From: a virus
Reading direction: 5' to 3' (one strand)
DNA: 24,697 nucleotides
IMG/VR virus record: IMGVR_UViG_3300042938_002271
Location: 1-24,697 of that record
A program made the translations under genes and the position numbers. A model generated the notes under the pieces. That model saw only the letters and a list, made by a program, of their open reading frames with translations, made no database searches and was not told the DNA's origin. Of this stretch, positions 8,511 through 17,601 are shown piece by piece. Position 1 is the first letter of the stretch. Every line of letters starts with the position of its first letter.

Positions 8511-9471
8511 CACAAGCGCAGAATCCATCAAGTCCGTAGTTAGCATGAACGAAGGAGATGCGTTCAGTTCTTCAGACGGCACTATTATCCCAGGTGTTGA
8601 CACATCATTTCACATCGAGCCAGACACCCTGTCGCTATTCTCGATCATCGAAAAAGAAAGAAAAGAAGGTAAGTCCCAGAACATTATGCTAAAGGGACCT
8701 TCGGGCTGTGGCAAGACAAGTACAGCTGAGCAGTACGCAGCTAGACATGGTCTTCCCATGTTAAAGATTAACTGTGCTCTTGTAGAGAGTGCAGCAGAAT
8801 GGTTCGGGCGTCTCGGTACCACCAGGTCCGGTGGCATGCGAGATATAGGATATATTGACACCCCTTTCACTCGAGTAGTCGAGAAGGGCAATGCTGTTAT
8901 CCTGCTGGATGAGATTAATCGTACGGGTAAAGAAGTTGTTAACGGCTTAATGAACCTTCTAGATCACACCCGAGCAGCATTCCTTATGGAACGTCGCCCA
9001 AATCCAGTTCTCAAAGATGGGGGCGGTATCGTATGGTTTGCAACTCTTAATGAAGGCAGATCCTACGTAGGAACGTCACGCATGGACTATGCGTTAACCA
9101 CACGATTTAGCGATATTGTTGAGGTAAACTACCTACCAAGAAAGGAAGAAACTGACCTGTTAGTTCTAAAGACAGGGGTAGATGTTAGCGTAGCTACTAA
9201 ACTAGTAGACTTGGCGAACACAATCCGCATGAAAAGCAAAGGCGTAGAAAGCATATTCTCAGCCGCCTTGGGCACGAGGGAGCTAATAACCGCAGCATCT
9301 AGGTATGCGAGTGGTGGCGTCTCCACACTTCGGTTTACAATAGTAAATCGATTTGGTAATGACGGCGGTGCTGACTCCGAGAGAGGCCAAGTTCTAGAGA
9401 TGATGAAAGGCAAGTTCGGTGCAATGGACTGCACTGCAGCTACAACCGCATCTGATTTGCTAAGCCTCTAA
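8500..9471 (+). CDS. MoxR/CobS-like AAA+ ATPase
   Basis: 323 residues from ATG 8500, chosen because GAGGAAG lies 8 bases upstream; an in-frame ATG at 8461 lacks an SD. Walker A is GPSGCGKTS (66-74) and Walker B is ILLDEINR (134-141). A sensor-1-like region is WFATLNEG, and an arginine-finger region is ALTTRFSDIVEVNYL. This is the MoxR/CbbQ/CobS branch of AAA+ ATPases, which act as remodelling chaperones, typically with a VWA-domain partner. That partner is the next gene. In phages such pairs are often labelled cobS/cobT-like, but real cobalt chelation is doubtful here: no other cobalamin gene is visible. A role in protein remodelling during replication or assembly is inferred. Confidence 0.9.
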   Translation: MVNSTSAESIKSVVSMNEGDAFSSSDGTIIPGVDTSFHIEPDTLSLFSIIEKERKEGKSQNIMLKGPSGCGKTSTAEQYAARHGLPMLKINCALVESAAEWFGRLGTTRSGGMRDIGYIDTPFTRVVEKGNAVILLDEINRTGKEVVNGLMNLLDHTRAAFLMERRPNPVLKDGGGIVWFATLNEGRSYVGTSRMDYALTTRFSDIVEVNYLPRKEETDLLVLKTGVDVSVATKLVDLANTIRMKSKGVESIFSAALGTRELITAASRYASGGVSTLRFTIVNRFGNDGGADSERGQVLEMMKGKFGAMDCTAATTASDLLSL

Positions 9472-9481
9472 TTTAATTACT

Positions 9482-9510
9482 CCGGTAGGGTAAATTTCTT
9501 ACCCTACCGG
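9482..9510. other. Perfect 12-bp hairpin between ATPase and VWA genes
   Basis: CCGGTAGGGTAA (9482-9493), a 5-base loop, and its exact complement TTACCCTACCGG (9499-9510). No T-run follows on either strand, so it is not a standard terminator. It could be an mRNA processing or stability element, or a partial terminator adjusting the ATPase to VWA ratio. Confidence 0.8.
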
Positions 9511-9546
9511 TAAATATAAAACAACAACAAGAAGGATTTAAAAAAC

Positions 9547-11514
9547 ATGGCTAGTGATTATTCAAGTGATTATTATCGAAGTTGGTATTCTTCCCCGTCC
9601 TACACACCTGCTAAGAAAAAGGTGAAAGACAATTGGAAGACATTCGGAGGCTGGGGTGGTAATACGTGGACAGATACGTACTGGGACTCTAGGTACGAGT
9701 ATCAGACGAAGTATTCTGAAAAGTCAGCAGAAGAGAAAAAGAAAGAGGCCGATGTAAAAATATGCAAAGTAAGCCTTGCATCAATCGGTAGAAGTGCGAA
9801 TGTAATACTAAACTCTCCGGATAACACTGAGAAGAGTATGACAGTGAAATTCTCTACGGGTAGAAACGTAAACACCCACAATGACACGGTGATCTACATA
9901 TCACCTGATAGAATCCTCGCAGCAGAAAACGAGGAAAAAAGGGGCGAGGTTATTGATGCCCTATGCGGAGAAGTGATGTTAGCATCACAGATCCGTAGAC
10001 AGATACCCATACCAGTAGTAGCGTCATTCAATCGGACAAAGAAACAAAGCGTAAAAGCTTTGTTCTCAGCAATCGAAACTGCCACTGCTAGAAATGCTGT
10101 GTCCCAAGAATGGGAGGGCTTCAAGCCATACTTTGACGCCTACAGTGACGTTATTGTAGAGGGAGAGTACGATGAAATTAAAAATCTAATCGCAGAGCAT
10201 GATGGTAATGACGGGAACCCTACATCATCGTATGCGTTCATACGAGCAGTGTCTTGGAACCTATATCATGTAAACCATCCTATACCTATTCCCGAGGTAT
10301 ACGCTAAGGCGAAAGAAATAATAAAAGTAGGATTGTGCTCTGCGGTTACCCCAGAAGAGCGGCTCGATATGTGTCGTACAGCGGTATACAAAATAGAGAA
10401 GATGTACGACAAAGATAAAGATCCTAAAGAAAATCCGGAGGGAGAAGAAAAGCCAAAGATTGACTGGTCATCCCCTATGCAAGGTATAGATAAAAACTTC
10501 TTTGGGTTCTCCAAAGTACAGATTGAGAATAAGGAGCTTCCTGCAGCTGCACTTATTGCAGAGGCTTCTGGGGAAGAAAAAGAAGACGAGGCATGCCCAG
10601 TTAAATTTGAAGGGCATGGGACTATAGACGAGTTGAGTATAGGAGAGAGGACCGTGCCTATATGGTGTGCTCCTGATCATAGCCCACAACTCGATTACTC
10701 CGATAGCGAAGTACGGGATATGGATGCAAAAGCGGAATCTCTTGCGTCTCTACTTTACTTAAGAGGGGTATCTGACTCTAGAAAAGTATACAACTCTTCT
10801 TACGGAAAAGTGAATACTAAAGCCATGCATCGATTTCTAGAGGAAGAAGAATCTATGGACTCAGACAAGGTTTTCTATCACAGAAAAGAAGATTCTTCAG
10901 ATAAGGCAAGCGTGTGTATACTAATTGACCAATCTGGATCAATGGACGCTAAGACGGATGGAAACAAGCGCATAGATTCAGCTAGGGAAATAGGATATAT
11001 AATCGCCAAGGTCTGCCAAAAATCTGACGACATAGATCTAAGCATCATAGGCTTCTCTGCGCAAGAGGGCACCATGGGAGCTAGAATCGCAAAAGTTTCT
11101 GGTAAGGGCGAGGTTAATCTTAGAATGGTGTATGATAATACCAAGGGAACAGATATTAAGAATATACTCCATATGGAGGCTCATTCTAATAATATCGATG
11201 GTTTCTCAATCTGGTATGCAGCACAAAAACTTTGCGAAAATAAAAAGCATTACGCTAAAAAAGTAATGATAGTCATTTCTGACGGCCAGCCCTGCGCTAT
11301 GGGGTACAGCGGAGATGTTGCTATAGCGCATGTTGGGCATGCTGTAAAAGATGTACGTAACAGATTTAACATGTCTGTTTACGGTATAGGCGCATGCTCC
11401 GCCTTCGACCCTAGAATAGGGGAGAAAATGTATGGCAAGAATAATTTTACTATAGTTCCAGGTATGACGCAGGTAATGCGCCCTATATCTAGGATCATAA
11501 GTAAGTTAGTATAA
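9547..11514 (+). CDS. VWA-domain protein, MoxR partner (CobT-like)
   Basis: 655 residues, with AAGAAGGA upstream of the ATG. The first 65 residues are Tyr/Ser/Trp/Lys-rich and probably disordered. Residues about 70-330 are a mostly helical domain (EVIDALCGEVMLASQIRRQIP) of the kind seen in VWA-like putative metallopeptidase and CobT-type proteins, ending in a Lys/Glu-rich linker. The C-terminal VWA domain carries the MIDAS motif D461-Q-S463-G-S465-M-D in CILIDQSGSMD, and a later VMIVISDGQP strand with the expected acidic residue. MIDAS sites bind Mg2+ and a protein partner. The gene follows the MoxR ATPase after a hairpin and its stop abuts the convergent gene's stop. A role as substrate adaptor for the ATPase is inferred from the family. 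Confidence 0.88.
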   Translation: MASDYSSDYYRSWYSSPSYTPAKKKVKDNWKTFGGWGGNTWTDTYWDSRYEYQTKYSEKSAEEKKKEADVKICKVSLASIGRSANVILNSPDNTEKSMTVKFSTGRNVNTHNDTVIYISPDRILAAENEEKRGEVIDALCGEVMLASQIRRQIPIPVVASFNRTKKQSVKALFSAIETATARNAVSQEWEGFKPYFDAYSDVIVEGEYDEIKNLIAEHDGNDGNPTSSYAFIRAVSWNLYHVNHPIPIPEVYAKAKEIIKVGLCSAVTPEERLDMCRTAVYKIEKMYDKDKDPKENPEGEEKPKIDWSSPMQGIDKNFFGFSKVQIENKELPAAALIAEASGEEKEDEACPVKFEGHGTIDELSIGERTVPIWCAPDHSPQLDYSDSEVRDMDAKAESLASLLYLRGVSDSRKVYNSSYGKVNTKAMHRFLEEEESMDSDKVFYHRKEDSSDKASVCILIDQSGSMDAKTDGNKRIDSAREIGYIIAKVCQKSDDIDLSIIGFSAQEGTMGARIAKVSGKGEVNLRMVYDNTKGTDIKNILHMEAHSNNIDGFSIWYAAQKLCENKKHYAKKVMIVISDGQPCAMGYSGDVAIAHVGHAVKDVRNRFNMSVYGIGACSAFDPRIGEKMYGKNNFTIVPGMTQVMRPISRIISKLV

Positions 11515-12633
11515 CTAGATAAAATCAGTCACTGTAATAGTGTTAAAGCTGGCTTCCTTGTAAGTAGTATTTATACCAAGGCTACTTACAAGGTTGTCAA
11601 AAAGATTAGCGTCATTTCTAGGGAGAGTAACCAACTCCTCCGCTAATTTTTCAGAGTCTACAAAAAGACCACCGCTGGATATTCTTTCAGCGAACTCGTC
11701 TCCGAAGACGCCTTTAAGCTCATCAAGCTTAATATCTTCTAGCTCTGCTTTTTTATAAACGGATCCGTTTGTTAGTTGAACATTATCTTTTATAATAGAT
11801 TCAGCTACCTTAGTAGATAAAGAGTATAAGTCGGTAGACTTTCCAAGACTGCTTATCCGGTAATGCTTGTCTACCGACTCTATTATATCTGCGGCTTTGT
11901 CTATATCAGAAGATCCTTTTTGAATGATACGTTGTGCAGCCTTTACTAACATCTCTTGAATGCCTACATCCTTCTTAAGAACTCTAAGAGCCTTAGCACG
12001 ATCAAATAGCATAGAGGCTGCTTTAGTCGTAGAGGCTAGTCCGTTAGCTGCCAATTTATTAAGACTGTCTTCGTTGTCTAAGCGCACATTAAACTCTGCA
12101 GATTTCTCTAAAATCTTTGATGCTATAACTTTACGATCACTAAATTTAAAATCTTCAGCAAACTTATCAATCCAAGAAGCTGCTGCTTTAAGTTCAAACT
12201 CGTTGCGTATAGGATAGTTCCTAGTCTTATTACCGTTATCATACTGAGTAACCAAAGCAAAACAGGAGTCGTCTAACTCTCGTTCCGAATGCATTTTTAG
12301 AGAAGCGTTCTTTTCAATTAAGGTATCGACGTGACCCCGAATACCAAAATAATCGGCGGCTTTAATAATCCTATCTTTTATACTAGAGGCCACTTTCCCA
12401 AGACTTGACTCTTGCTCTAAAAAATGAGACATTGATATATAGGTAGCAGGGGAACTATGGCAAGGGAATTTCAAATACCTAGGATCTCCGTACACGCTAG
12501 ATGGTAGAGTTGAGTCCGAGCCGGTAATGGCCTCATATGACGCATCTTTAACAAAACTAGGAAAGGCATAAACAATAGACATTCTGTGAAACTCTGTACC
12601 GGAGACGTCATCGGATTGGTCTAACACAGCCAT
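11515..12633 (-). CDS. Hypothetical protein, helical, possible virion protein
   Basis: 372 residues from the ATG whose complement is CAT at 12631-12633; a strong SD (GGAGG) lies just upstream on this strand. A longer frame to 12711 would run into the divergent gene and lacks support. The N-terminal 75 residues are mixed and Pro/Ser-containing (YAFPSFVKDASYEAITGSDS). The remainder is a long series of amphipathic helices rich in Ala, Lys, Asp and Leu (KVIASKILEKSAEFNVRLDN, RAKALRVLKKDVGIQEMLVK). No catalytic motif is visible. Its stop abuts the VWA gene's stop, and its start shares CATG with the primase-like gene. I do not recognise the family. Placement on the terminase strand suggests a structural or packaging role, but only weakly. 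Confidence 0.75.
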   Translation of the reverse strand: MAVLDQSDDVSGTEFHRMSIVYAFPSFVKDASYEAITGSDSTLPSSVYGDPRYLKFPCHSSPATYISMSHFLEQESSLGKVASSIKDRIIKAADYFGIRGHVDTLIEKNASLKMHSERELDDSCFALVTQYDNGNKTRNYPIRNEFELKAAASWIDKFAEDFKFSDRKVIASKILEKSAEFNVRLDNEDSLNKLAANGLASTTKAASMLFDRAKALRVLKKDVGIQEMLVKAAQRIIQKGSSDIDKAADIIESVDKHYRISSLGKSTDLYSLSTKVAESIIKDNVQLTNGSVYKKAELEDIKLDELKGVFGDEFAERISSGGLFVDSEKLAEELVTLPRNDANLFDNLVSSLGINTTYKEASFNTITVTDFI

Positions 12634-15082
12634 GGTAAATCCTCCACCAATATATAATAGTAATATTAAATTACACTGGGAAGAAGTAACTAAGCTATTT
12701 GATGTTTGCAAAAATCAAAGCGTTCTTCCGTGCAAATGCCAATGCCCCTGTTGCAGTAATTATATTACCATATGTGATGACATTTCTGCAACAGGCCAAT
12801 GGTTTTACTGCCTTAAATGTGGAAAGTCTGGAGACATGGTAGAGCTGGCTGCCGCCTACGCCAAAATAAGCGTAAGCGATGCTATCTCTATGCTGACGGC
12901 CAAAGGCCTATTAAGCCAAGAGCAAGAAGGGTTTTCTGAGGGTATTTCTAATTATTTCATTAACAACATTAATAGAAGGGAATCCATAAACTCTCTGTGG
13001 GAAAGGTGTAAAGAGAATAGCAGAAACCTAACTCCAAGCCGCTTAGAGCTACTAGCAAGGCTAAATATACAGGTAGGGCCAAACTGGGATAAGGTAGGTA
13101 GTAACCTTATAGGGTTTAATACAAAGAAAGACATGTCTGACTCTCTCAATGCAGGATGGAAAAGCCCTCAGGTTATTTTTACTGGAAGAGGTTGGCGAGA
13201 TGTATGCGTCATACCTGCATATTCAAGCCCTAATAAAATATCTGCATTCTTGATGATAGGGAGAAACTGCGAAACACATGACGATTTCTTAGTCAAAAGA
13301 ATATCATATAAGTCTAGAGGGTGCCTAGATAACGAATACGGTATGTTGTTTTTGAGCGACGCTATTCAATCAAAAAGCCAATCGGTAGTTATAACAGACG
13401 ACGCCATTAACTCTGTTAAAATGGTTTTAGACTATGCAGGCAAACACAGCTGCGCTCCTCCAGTGTGCGTGTTGCTTGACCATTTCGAAAAGCGCAGATC
13501 TATCAGAACTTCCGAGTCTTGGCGTTCTCTACACCAAGAAGGTAAAGAGGTAGTGGCTTCTGGATCAGCTGCAGATAAGTTGTGCCCTACTAGCTCTTTA
13601 ATAAAAAAATCAAATTACCTTTATGATTGGAAGGAAAGCTGGGTAGGTTCGGCTAAATGGGTTAACTTATCTATTTCTTCTAAAGAAGAAGAAAAGGTAA
13701 CTAAACTAACAACCAATAAAAACAAAGAGGTAGTACACGCTGGAATAAAATACGAGCAGAGACAAGATGGTATATACGTTAAGAACAGACTAGTTTCCGA
13801 TATAGTACTAAAAATAGAAAAAGTAGTTTCTAAAGACTATACAGTACACTACTCAGGCGTAATGCAAAAAGAAGGAAAGGAAATACAGTTTGTAGATTGG
13901 GCAAGTAACATGGAACAAAAATACCTTATCTGGTCTCGCCGCATGTGTTTAAAAAACAAACTAAAATCTCCTTACTGCTATAGAAGATACGCCCCTGTAG
14001 CCCTAGCTGTATCTATGCTATTTAATCCTCCAAAAATAACAGAGGTTTCTGAAAGCGTTGCAGCCTTTAAGATGGGAAAATTTGTAATACTAGAAAATGG
14101 AGAAGTAGAAAAAGATATTTCTTCTGCAGTATACGACACTGTTGCAAATAACGAGCCTCTTGACTTTTTTGAAAAACAAGAGATAGGTAGCAAAGACAGC
14201 GGTTTAGCTTGGGCGGCAATAATATGCTGCATGGCTAATGTACTAGCAAAGAAGAATAGGTACTACACATTAGGCATAGGAGTAGCTAACGAGTGCTTTT
14301 CTGATTTTGTTAGCATAAGCGAAAAAATAGGGTGTACCATAAATAAATCCAGACACCCTGGGAATGGTAAATCTATAATAGGATCTATGTTGCTAGAAGA
14401 AGAAAGAAGCTCGTGGCCTGTTGTAATAGCCCCATTAGACGCGGGCTGCCCTGCTAGACGAGTTATGATAGAGGCCGTATCGGGGGCAAGAAACTGCGCT
14501 GTAGCTATGGATAGACTGACATTGCTAGGTTGTAGAACTATATCTAGATGGGTTTATATTAACAGTAAACATATAATCTTAAGCGAATCTATCTTATCTT
14601 CCCTAAGCAAAATACCTCTTAACTTTCTTTCTTGGGTAATAAAAGAAAATAAAACCCCAGACGGATTAGACTACATATCTAAAATAACTAACTATTTAAA
14701 GGAGTGGTGCGAATATAATAATATAGGAATAGAGGGGTTATACGAAGGGGCGAGTATAATAGATTCAGATTTGCATCTTGGTATAAATAGATCAACGTCC
14801 GAATCCTTTAAGCAAATGTGCTCTAAGTTCGCATGCATGGGATTGTTTAGTGGAGACGTATCTATTAAAAGTACGAACAACAAAAATAGCGTATGGATGC
14901 AATGTAGAGAATTCTTCTTGTTGTGCAAAGACTACAATATACCAGTAGCAGAGCCCGGTAAGCTAGCACAGTCGCTATTGGCAACGGGTTGCATAGAAGA
15001 CTACACCGTAGACTACCGTAACCGCCAGCCTAGCTTTGTGATAGACCCTGTAAAATGGGAAGAGTGGTGCTCTAAAATCTAA
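12632..15082 (+). CDS. Primase-like protein with N-terminal zinc finger
   Basis: 816 residues. The N-terminus has a Cys cluster (LPCKCQCPCCSNYI, residues 32-45) and then WFYCLKCGKSGDMVELAAAY (57-76), the layout of CHC2/DnaG-type primase zinc ribbons, in which WFYC..CG..GD is typical. Around 238-285, MLFLSDAIQ...VVITDDAINSVKMVLDYAG...VCVLLD resembles a TOPRIM-like fold with a degenerate acidic signature. The C-terminal half is unclassified; HPGNGKSIIGSM (about 574-585) looks like a degenerate P-loop, so a helicase-like module is possible but unproven. No SD precedes the ATG, which overlaps the divergent gene's start. A role in priming phage DNA replication is inferred. The stop overlaps the convergent terminase stop by 3 bases. 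Confidence 0.72.
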   Translation: MVNPPPIYNSNIKLHWEEVTKLFDVCKNQSVLPCKCQCPCCSNYITICDDISATGQWFYCLKCGKSGDMVELAAAYAKISVSDAISMLTAKGLLSQEQEGFSEGISNYFINNINRRESINSLWERCKENSRNLTPSRLELLARLNIQVGPNWDKVGSNLIGFNTKKDMSDSLNAGWKSPQVIFTGRGWRDVCVIPAYSSPNKISAFLMIGRNCETHDDFLVKRISYKSRGCLDNEYGMLFLSDAIQSKSQSVVITDDAINSVKMVLDYAGKHSCAPPVCVLLDHFEKRRSIRTSESWRSLHQEGKEVVASGSAADKLCPTSSLIKKSNYLYDWKESWVGSAKWVNLSISSKEEEKVTKLTTNKNKEVVHAGIKYEQRQDGIYVKNRLVSDIVLKIEKVVSKDYTVHYSGVMQKEGKEIQFVDWASNMEQKYLIWSRRMCLKNKLKSPYCYRRYAPVALAVSMLFNPPKITEVSESVAAFKMGKFVILENGEVEKDISSAVYDTVANNEPLDFFEKQEIGSKDSGLAWAAIICCMANVLAKKNRYYTLGIGVANECFSDFVSISEKIGCTINKSRHPGNGKSIIGSMLLEEERSSWPVVIAPLDAGCPARRVMIEAVSGARNCAVAMDRLTLLGCRTISRWVYINSKHIILSESILSSLSKIPLNFLSWVIKENKTPDGLDYISKITNYLKEWCEYNNIGIEGLYEGASIIDSDLHLGINRSTSESFKQMCSKFACMGLFSGDVSIKSTNNKNSVWMQCREFFLLCKDYNIPVAEPGKLAQSLLATGCIEDYTVDYRNRQPSFVIDPVKWEEWCSKI

Positions 15083-16887
15083 GCGTTCCATCCGTCCATT
15101 CCGGCTTCTTGTGCTTGCTCTTTGGTTATCGAATACTTCTGTGTCTTAAAGTTAGGCCATGACCCAGTCATGTGCCATAAGCACAAACAGCCTATATTTA
15201 CAGCTTGAGCAAAATCGTCAGATAGAGCAGGGTTACGCTGAATAGTATATATGTCGGATCCTGTTGAGGTTGTGGCTTTGCTTTCTATTAAAGCTAAAAA
15301 ATCTTGAATGAGGCCCGGCTCTTCAGAGCTAATATAATCGTAAGCAAAAAATCTAACCGATCCCTTACGTATAGCCGAGCAAGTTGTAAGAAGGCTTCGA
15401 GTTTTGTCCGCCCTGTAATGGGCTCTAGGGTGTGCTGGTGCAGAAGGCACATAAGTGAACATTCCTTTGCTAGACGCCCTTATGTATTGGACTGGAAGTA
15501 AGTTAGACGCAGCTATACCGGACTGTACTAGAACTGTCTCGCGTAGAACTCCAGCTCCCGAGAAGTCGTGTGCTATAAACTCGCACTTAAACATCCGGTA
15601 TATTTTAAGGCATTCTCCTGCTTCTGCCATATGATCATGAGGGGTTAGAAGGCGCTTAGCCCATATGACCTCAATGACGCCGGATGCAGTAATACCCATA
15701 ACAGCTAGTACAGTAAGGGATACTCCCTTTGCTCCGCCGCCGCCCCAATCCACAGATAAAACTCTGTGCCTGTACTTTTTTATAATTTCGTCTTTGCAGT
15801 TTAAAGAAGGATCTCTTGGGTTATTTTTAAGGTCAGGATTTGAAGCAGCCTGTAGCTCTGGAAGAGAAACGAGTTGCAGGCCTGCTCCCGAGCTTTCTCC
15901 CAATACTTCGTTAAGAAATTTTTCATGTGTATAATTTCCCATACCTTCCTTCTTTGCATTCAGCTCTGCCCATTTATCTGGTCTAGAGTAATGAATGTGC
16001 ATTATCGGTTGAGGAATATGATACCCAGCGTAATTTATCCTTCTTTCTGGATGCTTGTGTATCCATCTTCCATCTTTAGGGTATATAACTCTAGAACACT
16101 TAGCGCAAATAGTTCCAGGGTTATCCCCAGAGATGTCGTTTCTAGGTGGGCCAATCATTCCCATGAGGTCGTTAAAAATAGACGACACATTTAAATATTT
16201 GCAAGCCCTACACACTATACACCATTCAGCCTGAGATGACGACAACCATTCTCTCTCTATGGTGTTGTCTAGGGTCTTAGGGGTGCCAGCTATCTTCATG
16301 GTGCCCCATTCACTTGCGGACATGGTCTCTCGAATTACCGGAATGTGATCACTATCCATATCCTGCACTTCGTCTATAATGACCTGATCCGCACGTATAC
16401 CTCGAATTCTGTCGGCGTCCAAGAGAGCAAAAGAAAACTGCATCATACTGTTGTTGCGAAAACTCCTCTGCAACACGCTGTTTTCTGTCTCAGGTCCTAT
16501 CAATATAGATTTGATAGGGGACTGCTCTATAAAGGGCCTAACATAATTACTGGACAAGCGCCTTACTTGTTCAAATAAGGGGGTTATATAAAGGTTTCTA
16601 AAATAAGGTATCGTGGCGCATATGATCACCCCATGCGCGGATATAACAGTGCTTTTACCGACTTGTCTACCAGTCTTCAATATGGTACGACGAGGCATAT
16701 GAAAATTGAAGAGAGATTCAAACTGAAAGTGTTTAGCAAGACCGTAAGGCTTTCCGTCGAGATTCAGGATTGCTGGCAGAAGAGAAGAAAGGTTAGGGAC
16801 AGCCCCCTTTCTTATTCTACTAATCACTTCGGATAGCATTGCTTTGTCGCTATTGGCACTACCAGTAGATTTATTTGAGGAAATCAT
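15079..16887 (-). CDS. terL: Terminase large subunit
   Basis: 602 residues from the ATG at 16887; an in-frame TTG at 16929 would add 14 residues, and neither start has a clear SD. The packaging ATPase has Walker A GRQVGKST (73-80), Walker B VIIDEVQ (169-175) with the catalytic Glu, and a coupling motif IAGTPKT. A zinc-ribbon-like insert (CIVCRACKYLNV ... CAKC, about 223-264) separates it from the RNase H-like nuclease, which opens at LSVDWGGGG (catalytic Asp about 380), continues with AHDFSGAG, and closes with an acidic segment near NPALSDDFAQAV. The protein cuts concatemeric phage DNA and pumps it into proheads. It is on the minus strand, while most neighbours are plus. No small terminase is recognisable nearby. 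Confidence 0.93.
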   Translation of the reverse strand: MISSNKSTGSANSDKAMLSEVISRIRKGAVPNLSSLLPAILNLDGKPYGLAKHFQFESLFNFHMPRRTILKTGRQVGKSTVISAHGVIICATIPYFRNLYITPLFEQVRRLSSNYVRPFIEQSPIKSILIGPETENSVLQRSFRNNSMMQFSFALLDADRIRGIRADQVIIDEVQDMDSDHIPVIRETMSASEWGTMKIAGTPKTLDNTIEREWLSSSQAEWCIVCRACKYLNVSSIFNDLMGMIGPPRNDISGDNPGTICAKCSRVIYPKDGRWIHKHPERRINYAGYHIPQPIMHIHYSRPDKWAELNAKKEGMGNYTHEKFLNEVLGESSGAGLQLVSLPELQAASNPDLKNNPRDPSLNCKDEIIKKYRHRVLSVDWGGGGAKGVSLTVLAVMGITASGVIEVIWAKRLLTPHDHMAEAGECLKIYRMFKCEFIAHDFSGAGVLRETVLVQSGIAASNLLPVQYIRASSKGMFTYVPSAPAHPRAHYRADKTRSLLTTCSAIRKGSVRFFAYDYISSEEPGLIQDFLALIESKATTSTGSDIYTIQRNPALSDDFAQAVNIGCLCLWHMTGSWPNFKTQKYSITKEQAQEAGMDGWNA

Positions 16888-17023
16888 GTTATATAAAATA
16901 TCAGATAGAGTAAAAGAAGAATACGGCAATAGTTACGAAAACGAAGCCGACGCTTGGGAGCCAGGAGCCCTAGCATGTTCTATCGCCCTAATTATAGTAA
17001 TATTAGTTGCGGCGGTCTCCTAA
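16886..17023 (+). CDS. Small membrane protein, single helix
   Basis: A 45-residue ORF: MLYKISDRVKEEYGN, an acidic middle (YENEADAWEPG), then a hydrophobic C-terminal helix (ALACSIALIIVILVAAVS). GAGG at 16877-16880 is well placed as SD. The ATG overlaps the terminase ATG head to head (CATG). It is probably a C-tail-anchored inner membrane protein of unknown function; a lysis-related role is possible but unsupported. Confidence 0.65.
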   Translation: MLYKISDRVKEEYGNSYENEADAWEPGALACSIALIIVILVAAVS

Positions 17024-17068
17024 AATGATATAGTAGCGTGAGTAATAACAAGAACAACGGACTTAAAC

Positions 17069-17269
17069 ATGACAAGCCGATCTCCTAAACGATTTATGGA
17101 AAGATACGGATTAATTGTAACCCAAAGACTGCCTTCAAGCCGAAGCGCACTGGGTAACCTACTTTCCCTAAAATATCCATTATCTCCACCGTACCCGGTT
17201 GAGTATAACCGAAAAAATGAAGGAGACCCTCCGCCGGATCGGGGAGTGTCTAGGGAATGGCCATACTAA
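17069..17269 (+). CDS. Small basic hypothetical protein
   Basis: 66 residues, rich in Arg, Pro and Ser (MTSRSPKRFMERYGLIVTQR, later PLSPPYPVEYNRKNEGDPPP). The SD is weak (CGGA). There are no Cys or membrane helices. It is followed 8 bases later by a small membrane protein gene whose SD spans its stop codon. Because of the weak initiation signal it could be spurious, but no better gene occupies the stretch. Confidence 0.5.
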   Translation: MTSRSPKRFMERYGLIVTQRLPSSRSALGNLLSLKYPLSPPYPVEYNRKNEGDPPPDRGVSREWPY

Positions 17270-17277
17270 GGAAAACA

Positions 17278-17547
17278 ATGGCTAAGTATAAAAGGTATAA
17301 TAGGCAGGACGATACTGACACGACTACATTCTGGTTATTAGCTGGGGGTTTAGTGGCCTCACTTGTTACTGGATCTTTGTCGATGATGCTGATTCCTGTT
17401 ATAGCAGTTTATTCTATATACAGAACTAATGATAATATGTCAAAAGGTAAACCCTTTTGGAATCCAGGTAATACTACTAGGCACTTGGATTCTTCTACTA
17501 CTAGACTTATTAGAAATGATTACAGGGGAAGATATAGAGTAAGGTAA
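17278..17547 (+). CDS. Small membrane protein
   Basis: 89 residues from ATG 17278, with AAGGA about 5 bases upstream; this is preferred over a start at 17257, which lies inside the previous gene. A basic N-terminus (MAKYKRYNRQDD) precedes one long or two short hydrophobic segments (FWLLAGGLVASLVTGSLSMM, LIPVIAVYSIY), then a polar, Arg-rich tail ending RGRYRVR. It is likely inserted in the inner membrane. The function is unknown. Confidence 0.65.
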   Translation: MAKYKRYNRQDDTDTTTFWLLAGGLVASLVTGSLSMMLIPVIAVYSIYRTNDNMSKGKPFWNPGNTTRHLDSSTTRLIRNDYRGRYRVR

Positions 17548-17556
17548 TTTTAAAAA

Positions 17557-17593
17557 GGCAGCTTTGCCTTAATCAATTAACAGCGGAGCTGCC
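17557..17593 (+). promoter_or_regulatory. Stem-loop that may mask the SD of the next gene
   Basis: GGCAGCT (17557-17563) is complementary to AGCTGCC (17587-17593). The downstream arm overlaps the only SD-like element (GGAG, 17585-17588) before the ATG at 17602, so folding would reduce initiation. Confidence 0.4.
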
Positions 17594-17601
17594 GATTTAA
17601 A

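Noticed and set aside
11960-12217. Plus-strand frame opposite the minus-strand gene at 11515-12633
   Set aside because: No SD, a Ser/Leu/Ala composition typical of a shadow frame, and the minus-strand frame is much longer with a strong SD.
15304-16836. Several plus-strand frames opposite the terminase
   Set aside because: The terminase frame carries all diagnostic ATPase and nuclease motifs; the opposite frames are short and lack initiation signals.
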